Assembly (NCBI GenBank): GCA_050014815.1
Contig: JBEKCP010000060.1
Location: 1-15,745 of the forward strand
Reading direction: 5' to 3'
DNA from: JBEKCP01 sp050014815
Lineage (GTDB): Bacteria > Planctomycetota > Planctomycetia > Pirellulales > Thermoguttaceae
DNA length: 15,745 nt
A model generated the notes under the pieces. That model did not search any database and was not told the DNA's origin. It saw nothing but the letters and a program-made list of their open reading frames with translations. This document shows positions 6,927-15,412 of this stretch, piece by piece. Position 1 is the stretch's first letter; every line of letters starts with the position of its first letter. The position numbers and the translations under genes are program-made.

Positions 6927-8360
6927 ATGAGCGAAGCAGCCGGCCTGATTGCCGATCGCGCCCGACCCGGTGGAGAACCGCGGGTTCGTTGTCCGTCCGA
7001 TGCGATGCGGTCGCCGGCAGGGGCCGTGCCTGCGAGACTTCCGAGGCGTTGGCTGGCGACGAGGGTGGTGCGAGCCGCGGCGGCAGCGATCATTGCTCCG
7101 CTTGCTCACCGCGGCGCCGTGGCGGTTGTCGATCAGGCGATCGTCAGCGCCACGAGTTTTGCCACGAGCATGTTCATCGGCCGGCTTTGCACCAAAGAAG
7201 AATTCGGGATCTACTTCATCGCGCTGAGCGTCGTGTTTTTCGTGCGCGGGGTGCAGGACAACATCATCTCCGCCCCGTATATGATCTATTGTCATCGTCG
7301 CCGGGATGCCGAACTGGCGATCTACTCCGGGAGCAGCCTTGCGCATCACGTGGCCCTCTCGCTTGCGACGCTGGCGGGGCTGACGGCGCTGGAATGCGTT
7401 CTCTGGGCCGGCATGGGACCGGCGACACTGATCCCCGTGATCCTGGTCCTCCTGGGCGCCGCGCCCCTGATGCTGCTGCGAGAGTTCGTTCGCCAGTTCT
7501 CGTTCGCCCACCTGCACGTATGGACGGCCGTCATCCTCGACGCCGCCGTTGCAGCCCTGCAGCTCGGGACCCTGCTGCTGTTGGGCTGCTTCCATCGACT
7601 TTCGCCGGTGACCATCTACGCGACCATGGGCGGCGCCTGTGCGATTGCCGCGGCGGGCTGGTTCCTGTCGACGCGCCACCCCATGCAACTGACGCGCGCG
7701 CGGGCTCTGGCCGATTGGTGGCACAACTGGGCCTTCGGCAAATGGGCATTGGCCGGCCAACTGATCGGCAGTGCGGCCACTTACCTCCTGCCGTGGATCC
7801 TCGTGAGCGCCTGCGGCGAGGCCGAGACGGGGATGCTGGCCGCCTGCGCGACGCTCATCGGGGTGGCCAACATGTTCGTCACGGGCATGGGCAACTTCCT
7901 GGTCCCCCGCACGGCCGGGGCGTTCGCCGCCGGCGGTGTCGGCGCGCTGGGCCGCGTCCTCGGCAAAGCCGGCGCCCTCTACACCGCCTTCTTCGCCCTC
8001 TTCGGCGTGCTGGTCCTGGCGGCCGGTGAACAACTGACTGTGCTCATCTACGGAGCGAAATACTCGGGCGTCGGCCCGATCCTGGGTCTGCTCGCCCTTG
8101 CCATGTTCGCCGACGCCCTCGGCCGAGTCGCGGGCAACGGCCTCTGGGCTATGGAACGGCCGTCGGCCAACTTCCTTGCCGACGTCTGCTCGCTGTTCGT
8201 ATTGATCGTCTCGGCGGTGTGCCTGATTCGGCCGCTCGGCGTGATCGGCGTGGCGATCGTGCAACTGTCGGCCACGCTCACCGGAACGGCCGTGCGCGGC
8301 GTCACGCTGTTGCGTCTTGCGCAAAGCCTCCGCATCGAGGCTGCCGGAGGGAACGCATGA
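6927..8360 (+). CDS. Wzx-type polysaccharide flippase
   Basis: This 477-residue, strongly hydrophobic protein has about 12 predicted membrane helices and the character of the MATE/MVF-like polysaccharide transporters. After a polar N-terminus of about 50 residues come typical flippase segments (VVDQAIVSATSFATSMFIG, TKEEFGIYFIALS), a charged loop in the middle (TRARALADWWHNW) and LTVLIYGAKYSGVGPILG. It should turn the undecaprenyl-linked repeat unit from the cytoplasmic to the periplasmic face. The ATG at 6927 was chosen because purine-rich AGGTGATGGAAAG lies just upstream; a GTG at 6882 is in frame but would add a polar extension. It follows the sugar transferase with a gap of 46 bases and overlaps the polymerase start. 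Assignment rests on membrane topology and context, as flippases lack a short signature. Confidence 0.85.
   Translation: MSEAAGLIADRARPGGEPRVRCPSDAMRSPAGAVPARLPRRWLATRVVRAAAAAIIAPLAHRGAVAVVDQAIVSATSFATSMFIGRLCTKEEFGIYFIALSVVFFVRGVQDNIISAPYMIYCHRRRDAELAIYSGSSLAHHVALSLATLAGLTALECVLWAGMGPATLIPVILVLLGAAPLMLLREFVRQFSFAHLHVWTAVILDAAVAALQLGTLLLLGCFHRLSPVTIYATMGGACAIAAAGWFLSTRHPMQLTRARALADWWHNWAFGKWALAGQLIGSAATYLLPWILVSACGEAETGMLAACATLIGVANMFVTGMGNFLVPRTAGAFAAGGVGALGRVLGKAGALYTAFFALFGVLVLAAGEQLTVLIYGAKYSGVGPILGLLALAMFADALGRVAGNGLWAMERPSANFLADVCSLFVLIVSAVCLIRPLGVIGVAIVQLSATLTGTAVRGVTLLRLAQSLRIEAAGGNA
8346..8351 (+). promoter_or_regulatory. Ribosome binding site for the polymerase gene
   Basis: GGAGGG lies 5 bases before the ATG at 8357 and inside the end of the flippase gene. 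The flippase stop overlaps the new start as ATGA, a layout that favours translational coupling. Confidence 0.75.
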
Positions 8361-9724
8361 TGATTCAAGACCCGAACAACATGACCAAAGTGCCCGCAAT
8401 GGACGCCAGGTTCCTGGCTCTGGCGATCGTGGCGGTGGCGGCGTGCTTTTTCATGGCCGATCACAACCTCCTGGTCTCGCGCCTCGAAGATTACGCGGAT
8501 ACGCCCGAGAGAATGATTGCCATGGCGGCGGGCGGTAACCTGGCGCGTCGCCTGGCGTCTTTCGGGCTCGCGGGGTTCGGACTGTTCTGTCTTCTTCGCC
8601 CTGCGGGCCGCCCCTTCGGCCCAGGCGGCTTGCTCGGCGCATTGCTGGTCGGATACTTCGGCTGGTGCTCGATGAGCCTCGCCTGGTCGGCCGACCCGGC
8701 CATGACGGCTCGGCGGCTCCTCGTTCTGGCCTGTTGGATGCTGGGCGGTCTGGGAATAGCACGGCAATGTTCCTTGCGAGACCTGACCGTGCTGGCCGCC
8801 GCCGTATGCACCCTCTATCTGGCGATCGGAATCGTGGCCGAGGTGACGCTGGGCACGTTCCGGCCGCTTGCCGCCGACTACCGGTTCGCCGGAAGCCTGC
8901 ACCCGAACTCCCAGGGCCTTAACCTGGCCGTGCTCTCGCTGGCGGCGTTCAGCCTGGCCTACACGGACTCGGGCGTGAGGAAACTACCCTGCCTCTTGCT
9001 GGCGGTCGCCATCGTGTTCCTGATACTGACGAAGTCGCGCGCCTCTGCCGGAGGCGCCCTGGCCGGATTGGCCGCCATCTGGTGGCTCCGGACTTCGCTC
9101 CGCACCAAGGTGATCGTGGCGCCGCCCGCCGTCGCCGCGATCAGCGCGGCCGCGCTGGTGCTCTCCTTGGCGGAGTTCGACCTGGTCAAGGGATTCGGGA
9201 CGGCCGCCACGCTGGGACGTTCCGAGGAGCTGGAATCCCTGACCGGACGCCTGCCGCTTTGGCAGCACCTGACCGAATACATGATGCAGCGCCCGCTCCA
9301 GGGCTATGGCTACGACACGTTCTGGACGCCGCAGCATCTCAATACCCTCGCGACGGCGATGGAGTGGGGCGTTCCCGACGCGCACTCGTCCTACTTGGAA
9401 ACCGTACTGACCCTGGGGATCGTGGGGGTGGTGTTGCTTGTCGGCGCCGTGGTCGCCGCCACCTGGCGCGCGGGAAGCGAGTTTGCGCGCCGCCGGACTC
9501 CGGGCTACGACTTCCTCGTCGGTGCGTGCCTGCTCTCGCTCGTCAACGGATTCATTGAAGCCGGCATGTTGATGCCGACGCGCTTGGCGGCGTTTATTTT
9601 GGTGTGCGGCATTGTCCATGCGACGTGGTATCGCGCCGATGCGAGCGCATCCAGTTACCCCGCGGACCGCGAAACGGAAACAGTTTGTGAACCATCAGCC
9701 CTCGCGGGCGCGCCTTTACCCTGA
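8357..9724 (+). CDS. Wzy-type polymerase / O-antigen ligase family protein
   Basis: This 455-residue integral membrane protein has about 10-12 helices. It carries family features of PF04932: RFAGSLHPNSQGLNLAVLSL ahead of a central helix, KSRASAGGALAGL, and then a large periplasmic loop with LTGRLPLWQHL, RPLQGYGYDTFW and DAHSSYLETVLTLGIVG. Members of this family either join repeat units into polymer (Wzy) or ligate polymer to lipid A (WaaL). Next to a flippase, a chain-length protein and an initiating transferase, a polymerase role is the better reading. The start is coupled to the flippase gene by an ATGA overlap. Its tail beyond the last helix is polar and of no known function. Confidence 0.88.
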   Translation: MMIQDPNNMTKVPAMDARFLALAIVAVAACFFMADHNLLVSRLEDYADTPERMIAMAAGGNLARRLASFGLAGFGLFCLLRPAGRPFGPGGLLGALLVGYFGWCSMSLAWSADPAMTARRLLVLACWMLGGLGIARQCSLRDLTVLAAAVCTLYLAIGIVAEVTLGTFRPLAADYRFAGSLHPNSQGLNLAVLSLAAFSLAYTDSGVRKLPCLLLAVAIVFLILTKSRASAGGALAGLAAIWWLRTSLRTKVIVAPPAVAAISAAALVLSLAEFDLVKGFGTAATLGRSEELESLTGRLPLWQHLTEYMMQRPLQGYGYDTFWTPQHLNTLATAMEWGVPDAHSSYLETVLTLGIVGVVLLVGAVVAATWRAGSEFARRRTPGYDFLVGACLLSLVNGFIEAGMLMPTRLAAFILVCGIVHATWYRADASASSYPADRETETVCEPSALAGAPLP

Positions 9725-9740
9725 CACATCGAGTCACGCT

Positions 9741-10793
9741 ATGCAACTGCCCGATTGCTCCATTATCGTGTGCACGTACAACCGGGCGGACATGCTCCGC
9801 GACGCGCTGGCTAGTCTCGTTACCCAGGAAACCGACGGGTGGTTCGGGTACGAGGTGGTGGTCGTCGACAATGCGTCGACGGATGACACGGCTGCGGCGA
9901 TCGCGGAGGCGGCGGCCCGCAGCAGCGTGCCGCTCCGTGGCGTCGTCGAGCGCCAAGGCGGTATCGCTTATGCGCGACAGCGGGGCATTCAGGAGGCGCG
10001 CGGCCAATGGTTCGCCTTTTTCGACGATGACCAGGTCGCGGATCGCCGCTGGCTGCTGGAGTTGATGACCATGGCCCGCCGACGGAAAATCCGCTGCGTC
10101 GGCGGCGCCGTTCACCTGCGCCTCCCCCAGGACTGCCGCCGAGAGCTTGCGCCGATCTGCAGGGCGTTGTTGGGTGAGTCGGTCGACATGCCCGCGCCGC
10201 TACGCTACGGCCGCAAGGTGGCTCCCGGTTGCGGAAACCTGCTCGTCCATCGCAGCGTATTCCAAGAGGTAGGGGGATTCGACCTGTCGCTCGACGAGGC
10301 GGGCGAGGACACGGACCTCTTTCGGCGCATCCGGGCGGCCGGCATCGAGGCCTGGTATACCCCGCGGGCCGTCGTGGAACACGTCATCCGCCCCGCACGC
10401 CTCTGCGAAGCCAGCTTGCGTTTGACGGCATGGCGCGTCGGCGGGCACGTCGCCCGTCGCGAACACGCGGAATACGGACGACTGGCATTGTCGATGCTGA
10501 CGCTCGCGCGAACCGCCAAGACGATGGTCGCCTCGCCGCTCGGTCGATTGTCGGCGGGTCTCCGCCGCGATCGGGAAGCGGCGGCCGGGGCACGGTGCGC
10601 CGAGGCCCTTGCCTTGGGCTACCTGCGCGGGGCCCTCCAGCTAATCGCCCCGCGGCTCTTCCATCAAGAGACGCTTGTCTCGCGGCTGGCCTTCCGCGCC
10701 GATCCCTTTACGCGCCAACAGACGCCGGGAGCCGTTGCTCGCGAGCGATCCTCCCGTGCGGCGCCGACCTCACGTTGCGAAGTGATCCAATGA
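9741..10793 (+). CDS. Family 2 glycosyltransferase (soluble)
   Basis: This 350-residue protein has a GT-A fold at its N-terminus: CSIIVCTYNRADMLRDAL at the start, VVVVDNASTDDT for UDP-sugar binding, and FFDDDQVADRRWL with the metal-binding DDD at 95-97. The acceptor-side GCGNLLVHRSVFQEVGGFD and GEDTDLFRRIRAAG follow, with the ED pair expected of the general base. It should add one sugar to the lipid-linked repeat unit in the cytoplasm. The last about 110 residues are helical, Arg- and Ala-rich, and may attach it to the membrane; no donor or acceptor can be named. The ATG at 9741 begins the conserved strand and lies 16 bases after the polymerase stop, but its upstream sequence has only a weak GAG. 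In-frame codons back to 9612 overlap the polymerase gene. Confidence 0.9.
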   Translation: MQLPDCSIIVCTYNRADMLRDALASLVTQETDGWFGYEVVVVDNASTDDTAAAIAEAAARSSVPLRGVVERQGGIAYARQRGIQEARGQWFAFFDDDQVADRRWLLELMTMARRRKIRCVGGAVHLRLPQDCRRELAPICRALLGESVDMPAPLRYGRKVAPGCGNLLVHRSVFQEVGGFDLSLDEAGEDTDLFRRIRAAGIEAWYTPRAVVEHVIRPARLCEASLRLTAWRVGGHVARREHAEYGRLALSMLTLARTAKTMVASPLGRLSAGLRRDREAAAGARCAEALALGYLRGALQLIAPRLFHQETLVSRLAFRADPFTRQQTPGAVARERSSRAAPTSRCEVIQ

Positions 10794-10857
10794 TCATCCG
10801 TATTGTTTCGGGCACGATCCGGCGCTGGGAACGGATCTCGCGTGAGGGAGATACTCG

Positions 10858-12084
10858 ATGATGGCCGGTTTAGCGGACGTACTGTTGTGGATCGTTGCCG
10901 CCTCGATCCTTGCGCCGCTCGGGGTGGTGACGGTCGAGTGCCTGCTGGCGGTGCTGCCCGGCCGGCGCGCTCTGCGGCAAGGGGGCAAGACGCCGCGCCT
11001 GGCCGTTCTGGTTCCCGCCCACAACGAAGAGGAGATCATCGCCCGAACGCTGCTCCGCTTGCGGCCGAAACTCAAAGCCGAGGACCTGTTGTTGGTCGTC
11101 GCCGACAATTGCACGGACCAGACGGCCCGGATCGCCCGCGAGGCGGGGGCAATCGTCTTGGAGCGAAACGATCCCGATCGGCGCGGCAAGGGATTTGCTC
11201 TCGCCCACGGCGTGGACCACCTCCGGACGGACCCGCCCGACGTGGTCGTAGTCCTCGATGCGGACTGCGAGGCGCACGGCGACACGCTTGACCGCCTGGG
11301 GTATCTGGCCATGGAGCAAAGTCGCCCGGTTCAGGCCATCTACCGATTTGAAACCGCCGAGGATTCGGGCGGCGTGCCGGCGGTCTCGGCCCTGGCGTTG
11401 CGTCTCAAAACGGTGGTGCGCCCGTTGGGACTTGCCCGCTGCGGCCTGCCTTGCCAGTTAATGGGCAGCGGCATGGCCTTTCCCTGGCCGGTGATCCGCG
11501 ACGCGCCGTTGGCGGACGGCCACCTGGTGGAAGACGTGCGGCTTGGGCTGCGGCTGGCGGCGGCTGGTCAGGCCCCGCTGCTGGACGCCGACTCGCTGGT
11601 AACGACCAATCTGCCCCGGCAACGGCAGGCATTCCTCACGCAGCGGACCCGCTGGGAACACGGTCACCTGCACGTACTGCTGACCATGGCGCCGCGCGCG
11701 CTGGGAACCGCTCTACGCCGAAGGAACCTCGGGCTGGCGTGCCTGGCGCTGGATATCGCCGTTCCGCCTCTTTCGCTGCTGGGCCTGGGCTGGTTGGTCG
11801 CGCTCATGCTGGCCGCCGGGCTGGCCTGGGGCGGCACGTCCGCCTTGCCGGCGCTGGCGTTGGCGCTGGGCGGCGCGGCCGCGGTTGCGGCCGTCGGCGC
11901 GGCCGCGACCGTCTACTGTCGAGACTACTGGTCGCTTGCGACCGTCGCGGCGATCCCGCGCTACATGCTGTGCAAGTTGCCAATCTACACGCGACTCCTC
12001 TCCCTCGGTCGTCAGTGCCAATGGGTGCGTACCGCGCGGGAGCCGTGCCGGGCCGGAAATGAAAACGCGTCCGGAGTTTCCTAG
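10858..12084 (+). CDS. Membrane-bound family 2 glycosyltransferase
   Basis: This 408-residue protein has one N-terminal membrane helix (about residues 5-28), a cytoplasmic GT2 domain and at least three C-terminal helices (about 290-365). Catalytic features are all present: LAVLVPAHNEEEII, VVADNCTDQT, the DAD triad at 134-136, the ED pair at 225-226 and QRTRW at 262-266. The last of these is the Q/RxxRW motif seen in processive synthases and related membrane GT2 enzymes. It could add a sugar to the lipid-linked unit. A polymerising synthase role is possible by motif but less likely in a cluster that already has Wzx and Wzy. The start has GAGGGAG upstream at 10842-10848, and 64 bp separate it from the previous gene. 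The sugar is unknown. Confidence 0.9.
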   Translation: MMAGLADVLLWIVAASILAPLGVVTVECLLAVLPGRRALRQGGKTPRLAVLVPAHNEEEIIARTLLRLRPKLKAEDLLLVVADNCTDQTARIAREAGAIVLERNDPDRRGKGFALAHGVDHLRTDPPDVVVVLDADCEAHGDTLDRLGYLAMEQSRPVQAIYRFETAEDSGGVPAVSALALRLKTVVRPLGLARCGLPCQLMGSGMAFPWPVIRDAPLADGHLVEDVRLGLRLAAAGQAPLLDADSLVTTNLPRQRQAFLTQRTRWEHGHLHVLLTMAPRALGTALRRRNLGLACLALDIAVPPLSLLGLGWLVALMLAAGLAWGGTSALPALALALGGAAAVAAVGAAATVYCRDYWSLATVAAIPRYMLCKLPIYTRLLSLGRQCQWVRTAREPCRAGNENASGVS

Positions 12085-12102
12085 ACCCTCGGAGAAACCA
12101 CT

Positions 12103-13293
12103 ATGCAACCATCGATTCTGTGCTCTGCCGTCCCCCGCGAGGCGACAAGCGACCGCTGCGAGTCGGACACCTCCCCCGTCCCGGCCCGGGAGTTTTACGA
12201 AACGCTGCGGCCGCTGTGCCTGTTCAACCTGCGGCGAACGCGCGCGTCGAAAACCGGACTGTACGAATTGCAGATCCGCGACCGCCGTTCGGGCGAGGTC
12301 AACCGCCGCGAGCGTCTTACGAGCACAGCCATCTGCCTGATCGCCCTCCACCGCGACGGTCTCGACGCGGCCGATGAGACTCTGGACGCCCATCGCGCCA
12401 TGGATGCTCTGGTGGAGTGCCTCCGGCACGAGCGTTATGCCGGCGCACTGGGCCTGGTCGTCTGGGCCAGCGCCGTCTGGCAGGCCATGCCGCTGGAGAA
12501 GTTGCTGCGCCGTGTTGCATTGCCCACCCAGGACGTGCGCCGCTTGGCCGCCTCGTTGACCACCATGGAACTGGCCTGGCTGGTCTCCGGCGCGCTCCAC
12601 GAGCACGCGCGGCGTCCTACCGGTGACACCGGGCAACTCGTCGAGCAGGGCGTCGAGTCGCTGTGGGGACGATTTTGCGCCGATTCGCAACTGATGCTCC
12701 ACGCCCTGCCCCAAGCGCCGACGAAGGAGCGGTGGCGGCGGTTCATCGCCAATTTCGCCGACCAGATCTATTCCGTGCAGGCACTTTCGCTGGACGCGAT
12801 TGTCCGAAAGCGATCGCGCTCGCTGGAAACAGCCCATGCGTGCGCCTCGCGGCTGGTCGCGTTGCAGGGCGAGCGGGGGCAATGGTGGTGGCATTATGAT
12901 GTGCGGCGCGGCGGCTGTGTCGCCCGCCACTATCCCGTCTTCTCCGTGCACCAGTACGGCATGGCGCCGATGGCGCTGGCGGCTTTGGCCGAAGCCGGCG
13001 GCACGGACTTTCGCTCCGCCGCGGACAAAGGCCGCGCATGGTTGAACGCCAATGAACTCAACGCCACTCTGATCGACCGCGACTGGAAAACCATTTGGCG
13101 CGACATCGAGCCCGCCGACAGCCTGCCTCGTCGAGTGATCCGCGACCTGAAGTCACTTTACGGGGGGCCCGCCCGACGTCCTCCCGCAACGCGGCTTGAA
13201 ATCAATTTCGAGACCCGCCCTTACGAATGGGGATGGTGCCTCTACCACGGCGCCATTGTCCGGGGACAGGAGAAAGGCGGGCAGATCGTATGA
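12103..13293 (+). CDS. Unrecognised 396-residue protein, helical, in polysaccharide cluster
   Basis: I do not recognise a named family. The protein has no membrane segment or signal peptide and is mostly helical. It has an N-terminal segment with a charged, Arg-rich stretch (YETLRPLCLFNLRRTRASKTGLYE), then repeated helix pairs. A Trp- and aromatic-rich region, about residues 254-296, contains QWWWHYD, VARHYPVFSVHQYGMAPMALAALAEAG and then AADKGRAWL. This rhythm of helices with aromatic motifs resembles an alpha/alpha toroid, as in terpene cyclases, sugar epimerases and polysaccharide lyases. It ends with RPYEWGWCLYHG. A role acting on sugar chains or lipid-linked intermediates is a guess from shape and context. 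GGAG at 12091-12094 precedes the ATG, and the stop overlaps the next start as ATGA, so it belongs to the same operon. Confidence 0.85.
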   Translation: MQPSILCSAVPREATSDRCESDTSPVPAREFYETLRPLCLFNLRRTRASKTGLYELQIRDRRSGEVNRRERLTSTAICLIALHRDGLDAADETLDAHRAMDALVECLRHERYAGALGLVVWASAVWQAMPLEKLLRRVALPTQDVRRLAASLTTMELAWLVSGALHEHARRPTGDTGQLVEQGVESLWGRFCADSQLMLHALPQAPTKERWRRFIANFADQIYSVQALSLDAIVRKRSRSLETAHACASRLVALQGERGQWWWHYDVRRGGCVARHYPVFSVHQYGMAPMALAALAEAGGTDFRSAADKGRAWLNANELNATLIDRDWKTIWRDIEPADSLPRRVIRDLKSLYGGPARRPPATRLEINFETRPYEWGWCLYHGAIVRGQEKGGQIV

Positions 13294-14147
13294 CCACCAT
13301 GTTATCGGAGCGCGTTACGCGTGAAACCCGTTGCCCTGATCGAGGTGACGCCATGCACGACAATCGGCGGATTCGTTTGATGGGATGTCCGTTCGACGCG
13401 ATCACCCAGGGGCAGGCCCTGGAAAAGTGCTTCCGGTGGCGAGAGCAACCGCGCACGTCGCGTCTGCTCATTACGGTGAACGTGGGCATCCTGATGATGA
13501 TGCGGAAGGATCCCCAACTCAAGGAGGCGTGCCTCGGGGCCGAGCTCGTGGTCGCCGACGGCCTGCCGGTCGTCTGGGCCTCAAGGCTGCTGGGCGTCCC
13601 CCTGCCCGGCCGCGTCAGCGGCGTCGACTTGATGCAGCGGTTGCTCGTCGACGGCGGAGCGCGTCACCTGCGGGTCTACCTGCTCGGCGCCACCGAGGAG
13701 GTGGTCACCACGCTCGTCCGCGACATTGAGCAGAACTACGCCGGGGTCCGGGTCGTCGGATATCGCAACGGGTTCTTCTCCCCCGACGACTACCCTGACG
13801 TCGTTCAAGACATCCGGCAGAACCGCGCCGACGTGCTGTTTGTAGGCATGCCGACGCCGTTCAAGGAAGTCTGGTGCCACCGGTACCGCGAGGAGCTGGG
13901 GACGCCGGCCATCATCGGCGTCGGCGGGAGTTTCGACGTGCTGGCAGGATTCGTCCGCCGCGCGCCTCGATGGATGCAAAACTGCGGCATGGAATGGTTC
14001 TGGCGAGTGCTCATGGAGCCGCGCCGCATGTGGAAGCGCTACTTGACGACAAACTCGCTGTTCTTGCTGCTGCTGGGAAGAATGCTCCTCGATCGATGGC
14101 TCGCTGACCCCATTCCGGCCGGCCGCCAGGTGGAACCGTACCGGTGA
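13290..14147 (+). CDS. WecG/TagA/CpsF family glycosyltransferase (GT26)
   Basis: This 285-residue protein is in the family that adds N-acetylmannosamine-type or other sugars to lipid-linked acceptors. Features seen are IRLMGCPFDAIT, LLITVNVGILMMMRKDP, VVADGLPVVWASRLLG with the likely catalytic Asp at 90, RVSGVDLMQRLL, LLGATEEVV, and ADVLFVGMPTPFKE. FDVLAGFVRRAPRWMQNCGMEW and a basic C-terminal tail, thought in this family to contact the membrane, follow. The neighbouring epimerase makes UDP-ManNAc, so ManNAc is the inferred donor. The start at 13290 overlaps the previous stop as ATGA. An ATG at 13353 has GAGGTGA just upstream and begins close to the usual family N-terminus, so it is a good alternative, giving 264 residues. 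Confidence 0.92.
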   Translation: MTTMLSERVTRETRCPDRGDAMHDNRRIRLMGCPFDAITQGQALEKCFRWREQPRTSRLLITVNVGILMMMRKDPQLKEACLGAELVVADGLPVVWASRLLGVPLPGRVSGVDLMQRLLVDGGARHLRVYLLGATEEVVTTLVRDIEQNYAGVRVVGYRNGFFSPDDYPDVVQDIRQNRADVLFVGMPTPFKEVWCHRYREELGTPAIIGVGGSFDVLAGFVRRAPRWMQNCGMEWFWRVLMEPRRMWKRYLTTNSLFLLLLGRMLLDRWLADPIPAGRQVEPYR

Positions 14148-14200
14148 GACCGCGGCCGTTGTGTTGGAACGAAACCGGATTACCGATGGAGAAAACCAAA

Positions 14201-15412
14201 ATGACCCGCATCGCCGTCTTTCTGGGTACCCGCCCCGAAGCGATCAAGCTGGCCCCCGTGATCAAGGCCCTTCGTGCCGCGCCGGACTTCGAAACGTCGG
14301 TCGTTTCCACCGGCCAGCATCGCGAGATGTTGCGACAGGTCACGGAAATCTTCCAAATCGAGATCAATCATGACCTCGACGTGATGCAGCCGGGGCAGAC
14401 GCTCCCCGAGTTGACCGCGCGTCTGATGGTCGGCATCGACCGCCAATTGGCCACGGCGCGGCCGGACATCGTGTTGGTCCAGGGGGACACGACGACGGTG
14501 TTCGTGGCCGCGCTGGCATGCTTCTATCGCCACGTGCCGGTGGGCCACGTCGAGGCCGGCCTGCGCACCTACGATCTGCGAGCTCCATTCCCCGAGGAAG
14601 CGAACCGAAAGCTGACGGGCTCGTTGGCCCAACTGCACTTCGCGCCTACCCGCCGAGCCCGCGACAACCTGCTTCGGGAAGGCATTGAACCGTCGTCGAT
14701 TTACGTCACGGGCAACACGGGGATCGACGCCCTGCTGGCGGAGATCCAGCGGCAGGAGGACCCGGCCGTCGCCCGCCAGGTGCACGGGGCGCTGGACCGC
14801 TGCTTGCCCCGCTGGCGGGAGGGCCCCTTCGTCCTGGTGACCGGACATCGCCGCGAGAATTTCGGCCAGGGTTTTGAACAAATCTGCGCGGCCGTCGAGC
14901 GACTGGCGTGCCGCTTTCCCGATCACCGCTTCGTCTATCCGGTGCACCTGAACCCGAACGTGAAGGAGCCCGCGTACCGGCTGCTCGGCAGCCTCCCGAA
15001 CGTGAAGCTGATTCCGCCCCAGGGCTACTCCGAGTTTGTGGCGCTGATGCAACACTGCCGGATCGTGCTGACCGATTCGGGCGGCGTCCAGGAAGAAGCG
15101 CCGTCGCTGGGCAAACCCGTTCTTATCATGCGCGAGGATACCGAGCGGCCCGAGGGTGTCGAGGCGGGGGTTGCCCGCCTCGTGGGCGCGGCCACAGATC
15201 AGATCGTCGCGGCCGTCAGCCGCCTATTGACCGACGCCGACGCGTACGCGCGGATGGCGGAAGCGGTCAATCCCTATGGCGACGGCAGGGCCGCCGGCAG
15301 GGTTCTTCATGCCCTGCAATGTTTCTTCGGCCGGCCGCCGTCGGCGGCGAGCCCCGGCGCCGGCCACGCGATCGATAAGAGCAACGTGCCACGCGAGGCC
15401 GTCGGTGTCTGA
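14201..15412 (+). CDS. wecB: UDP-N-acetylglucosamine 2-epimerase (non-hydrolysing)
   Basis: This 403-residue cytoplasmic enzyme interconverts UDP-GlcNAc and UDP-ManNAc, supplying a donor to the polymer. All family landmarks are present: GTRPEAIKLAPV at the start (R11), VQGDTTT (D96), VEAGLRTYD (E118), PFPEEANRK (E132), VTGHRRENFG (H216), YPVHLNPN, and TDSGGVQEEAPSLGKP with RPEGVEAG. D96, E118 and E132 correspond closely in number to the catalytic residues known in E. coli WecB. The ATG at 14201 has GGAG at 14188-14191; an ATG at 14186 would add five residues and has a weaker site. It follows the GT26 gene, a common pairing. No ManNAc dehydrogenase (WecC) is in the window, so conversion to ManNAcA is not supported here. 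Confidence 0.96.
   Translation: MTRIAVFLGTRPEAIKLAPVIKALRAAPDFETSVVSTGQHREMLRQVTEIFQIEINHDLDVMQPGQTLPELTARLMVGIDRQLATARPDIVLVQGDTTTVFVAALACFYRHVPVGHVEAGLRTYDLRAPFPEEANRKLTGSLAQLHFAPTRRARDNLLREGIEPSSIYVTGNTGIDALLAEIQRQEDPAVARQVHGALDRCLPRWREGPFVLVTGHRRENFGQGFEQICAAVERLACRFPDHRFVYPVHLNPNVKEPAYRLLGSLPNVKLIPPQGYSEFVALMQHCRIVLTDSGGVQEEAPSLGKPVLIMREDTERPEGVEAGVARLVGAATDQIVAAVSRLLTDADAYARMAEAVNPYGDGRAAGRVLHALQCFFGRPPSAASPGAGHAIDKSNVPREAVGV

Noticed and set aside
6885..8399. Long minus-strand open frame of 504 codons opposite the flippase gene
   Set aside because: Its translation is rich in Arg, Gln and His with no domain motifs, which is typical of the reverse of a hydrophobic high-GC gene.
10858..12084. 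Membrane GT2 enzyme as a cellulose-like synthase forming its own polymer
   Set aside because: It has the QxxRW-type motif but lacks a PilZ domain, and the cluster already holds Wzx, Wzy and a chain-length protein, so addition of a sugar to the repeat unit is more likely.
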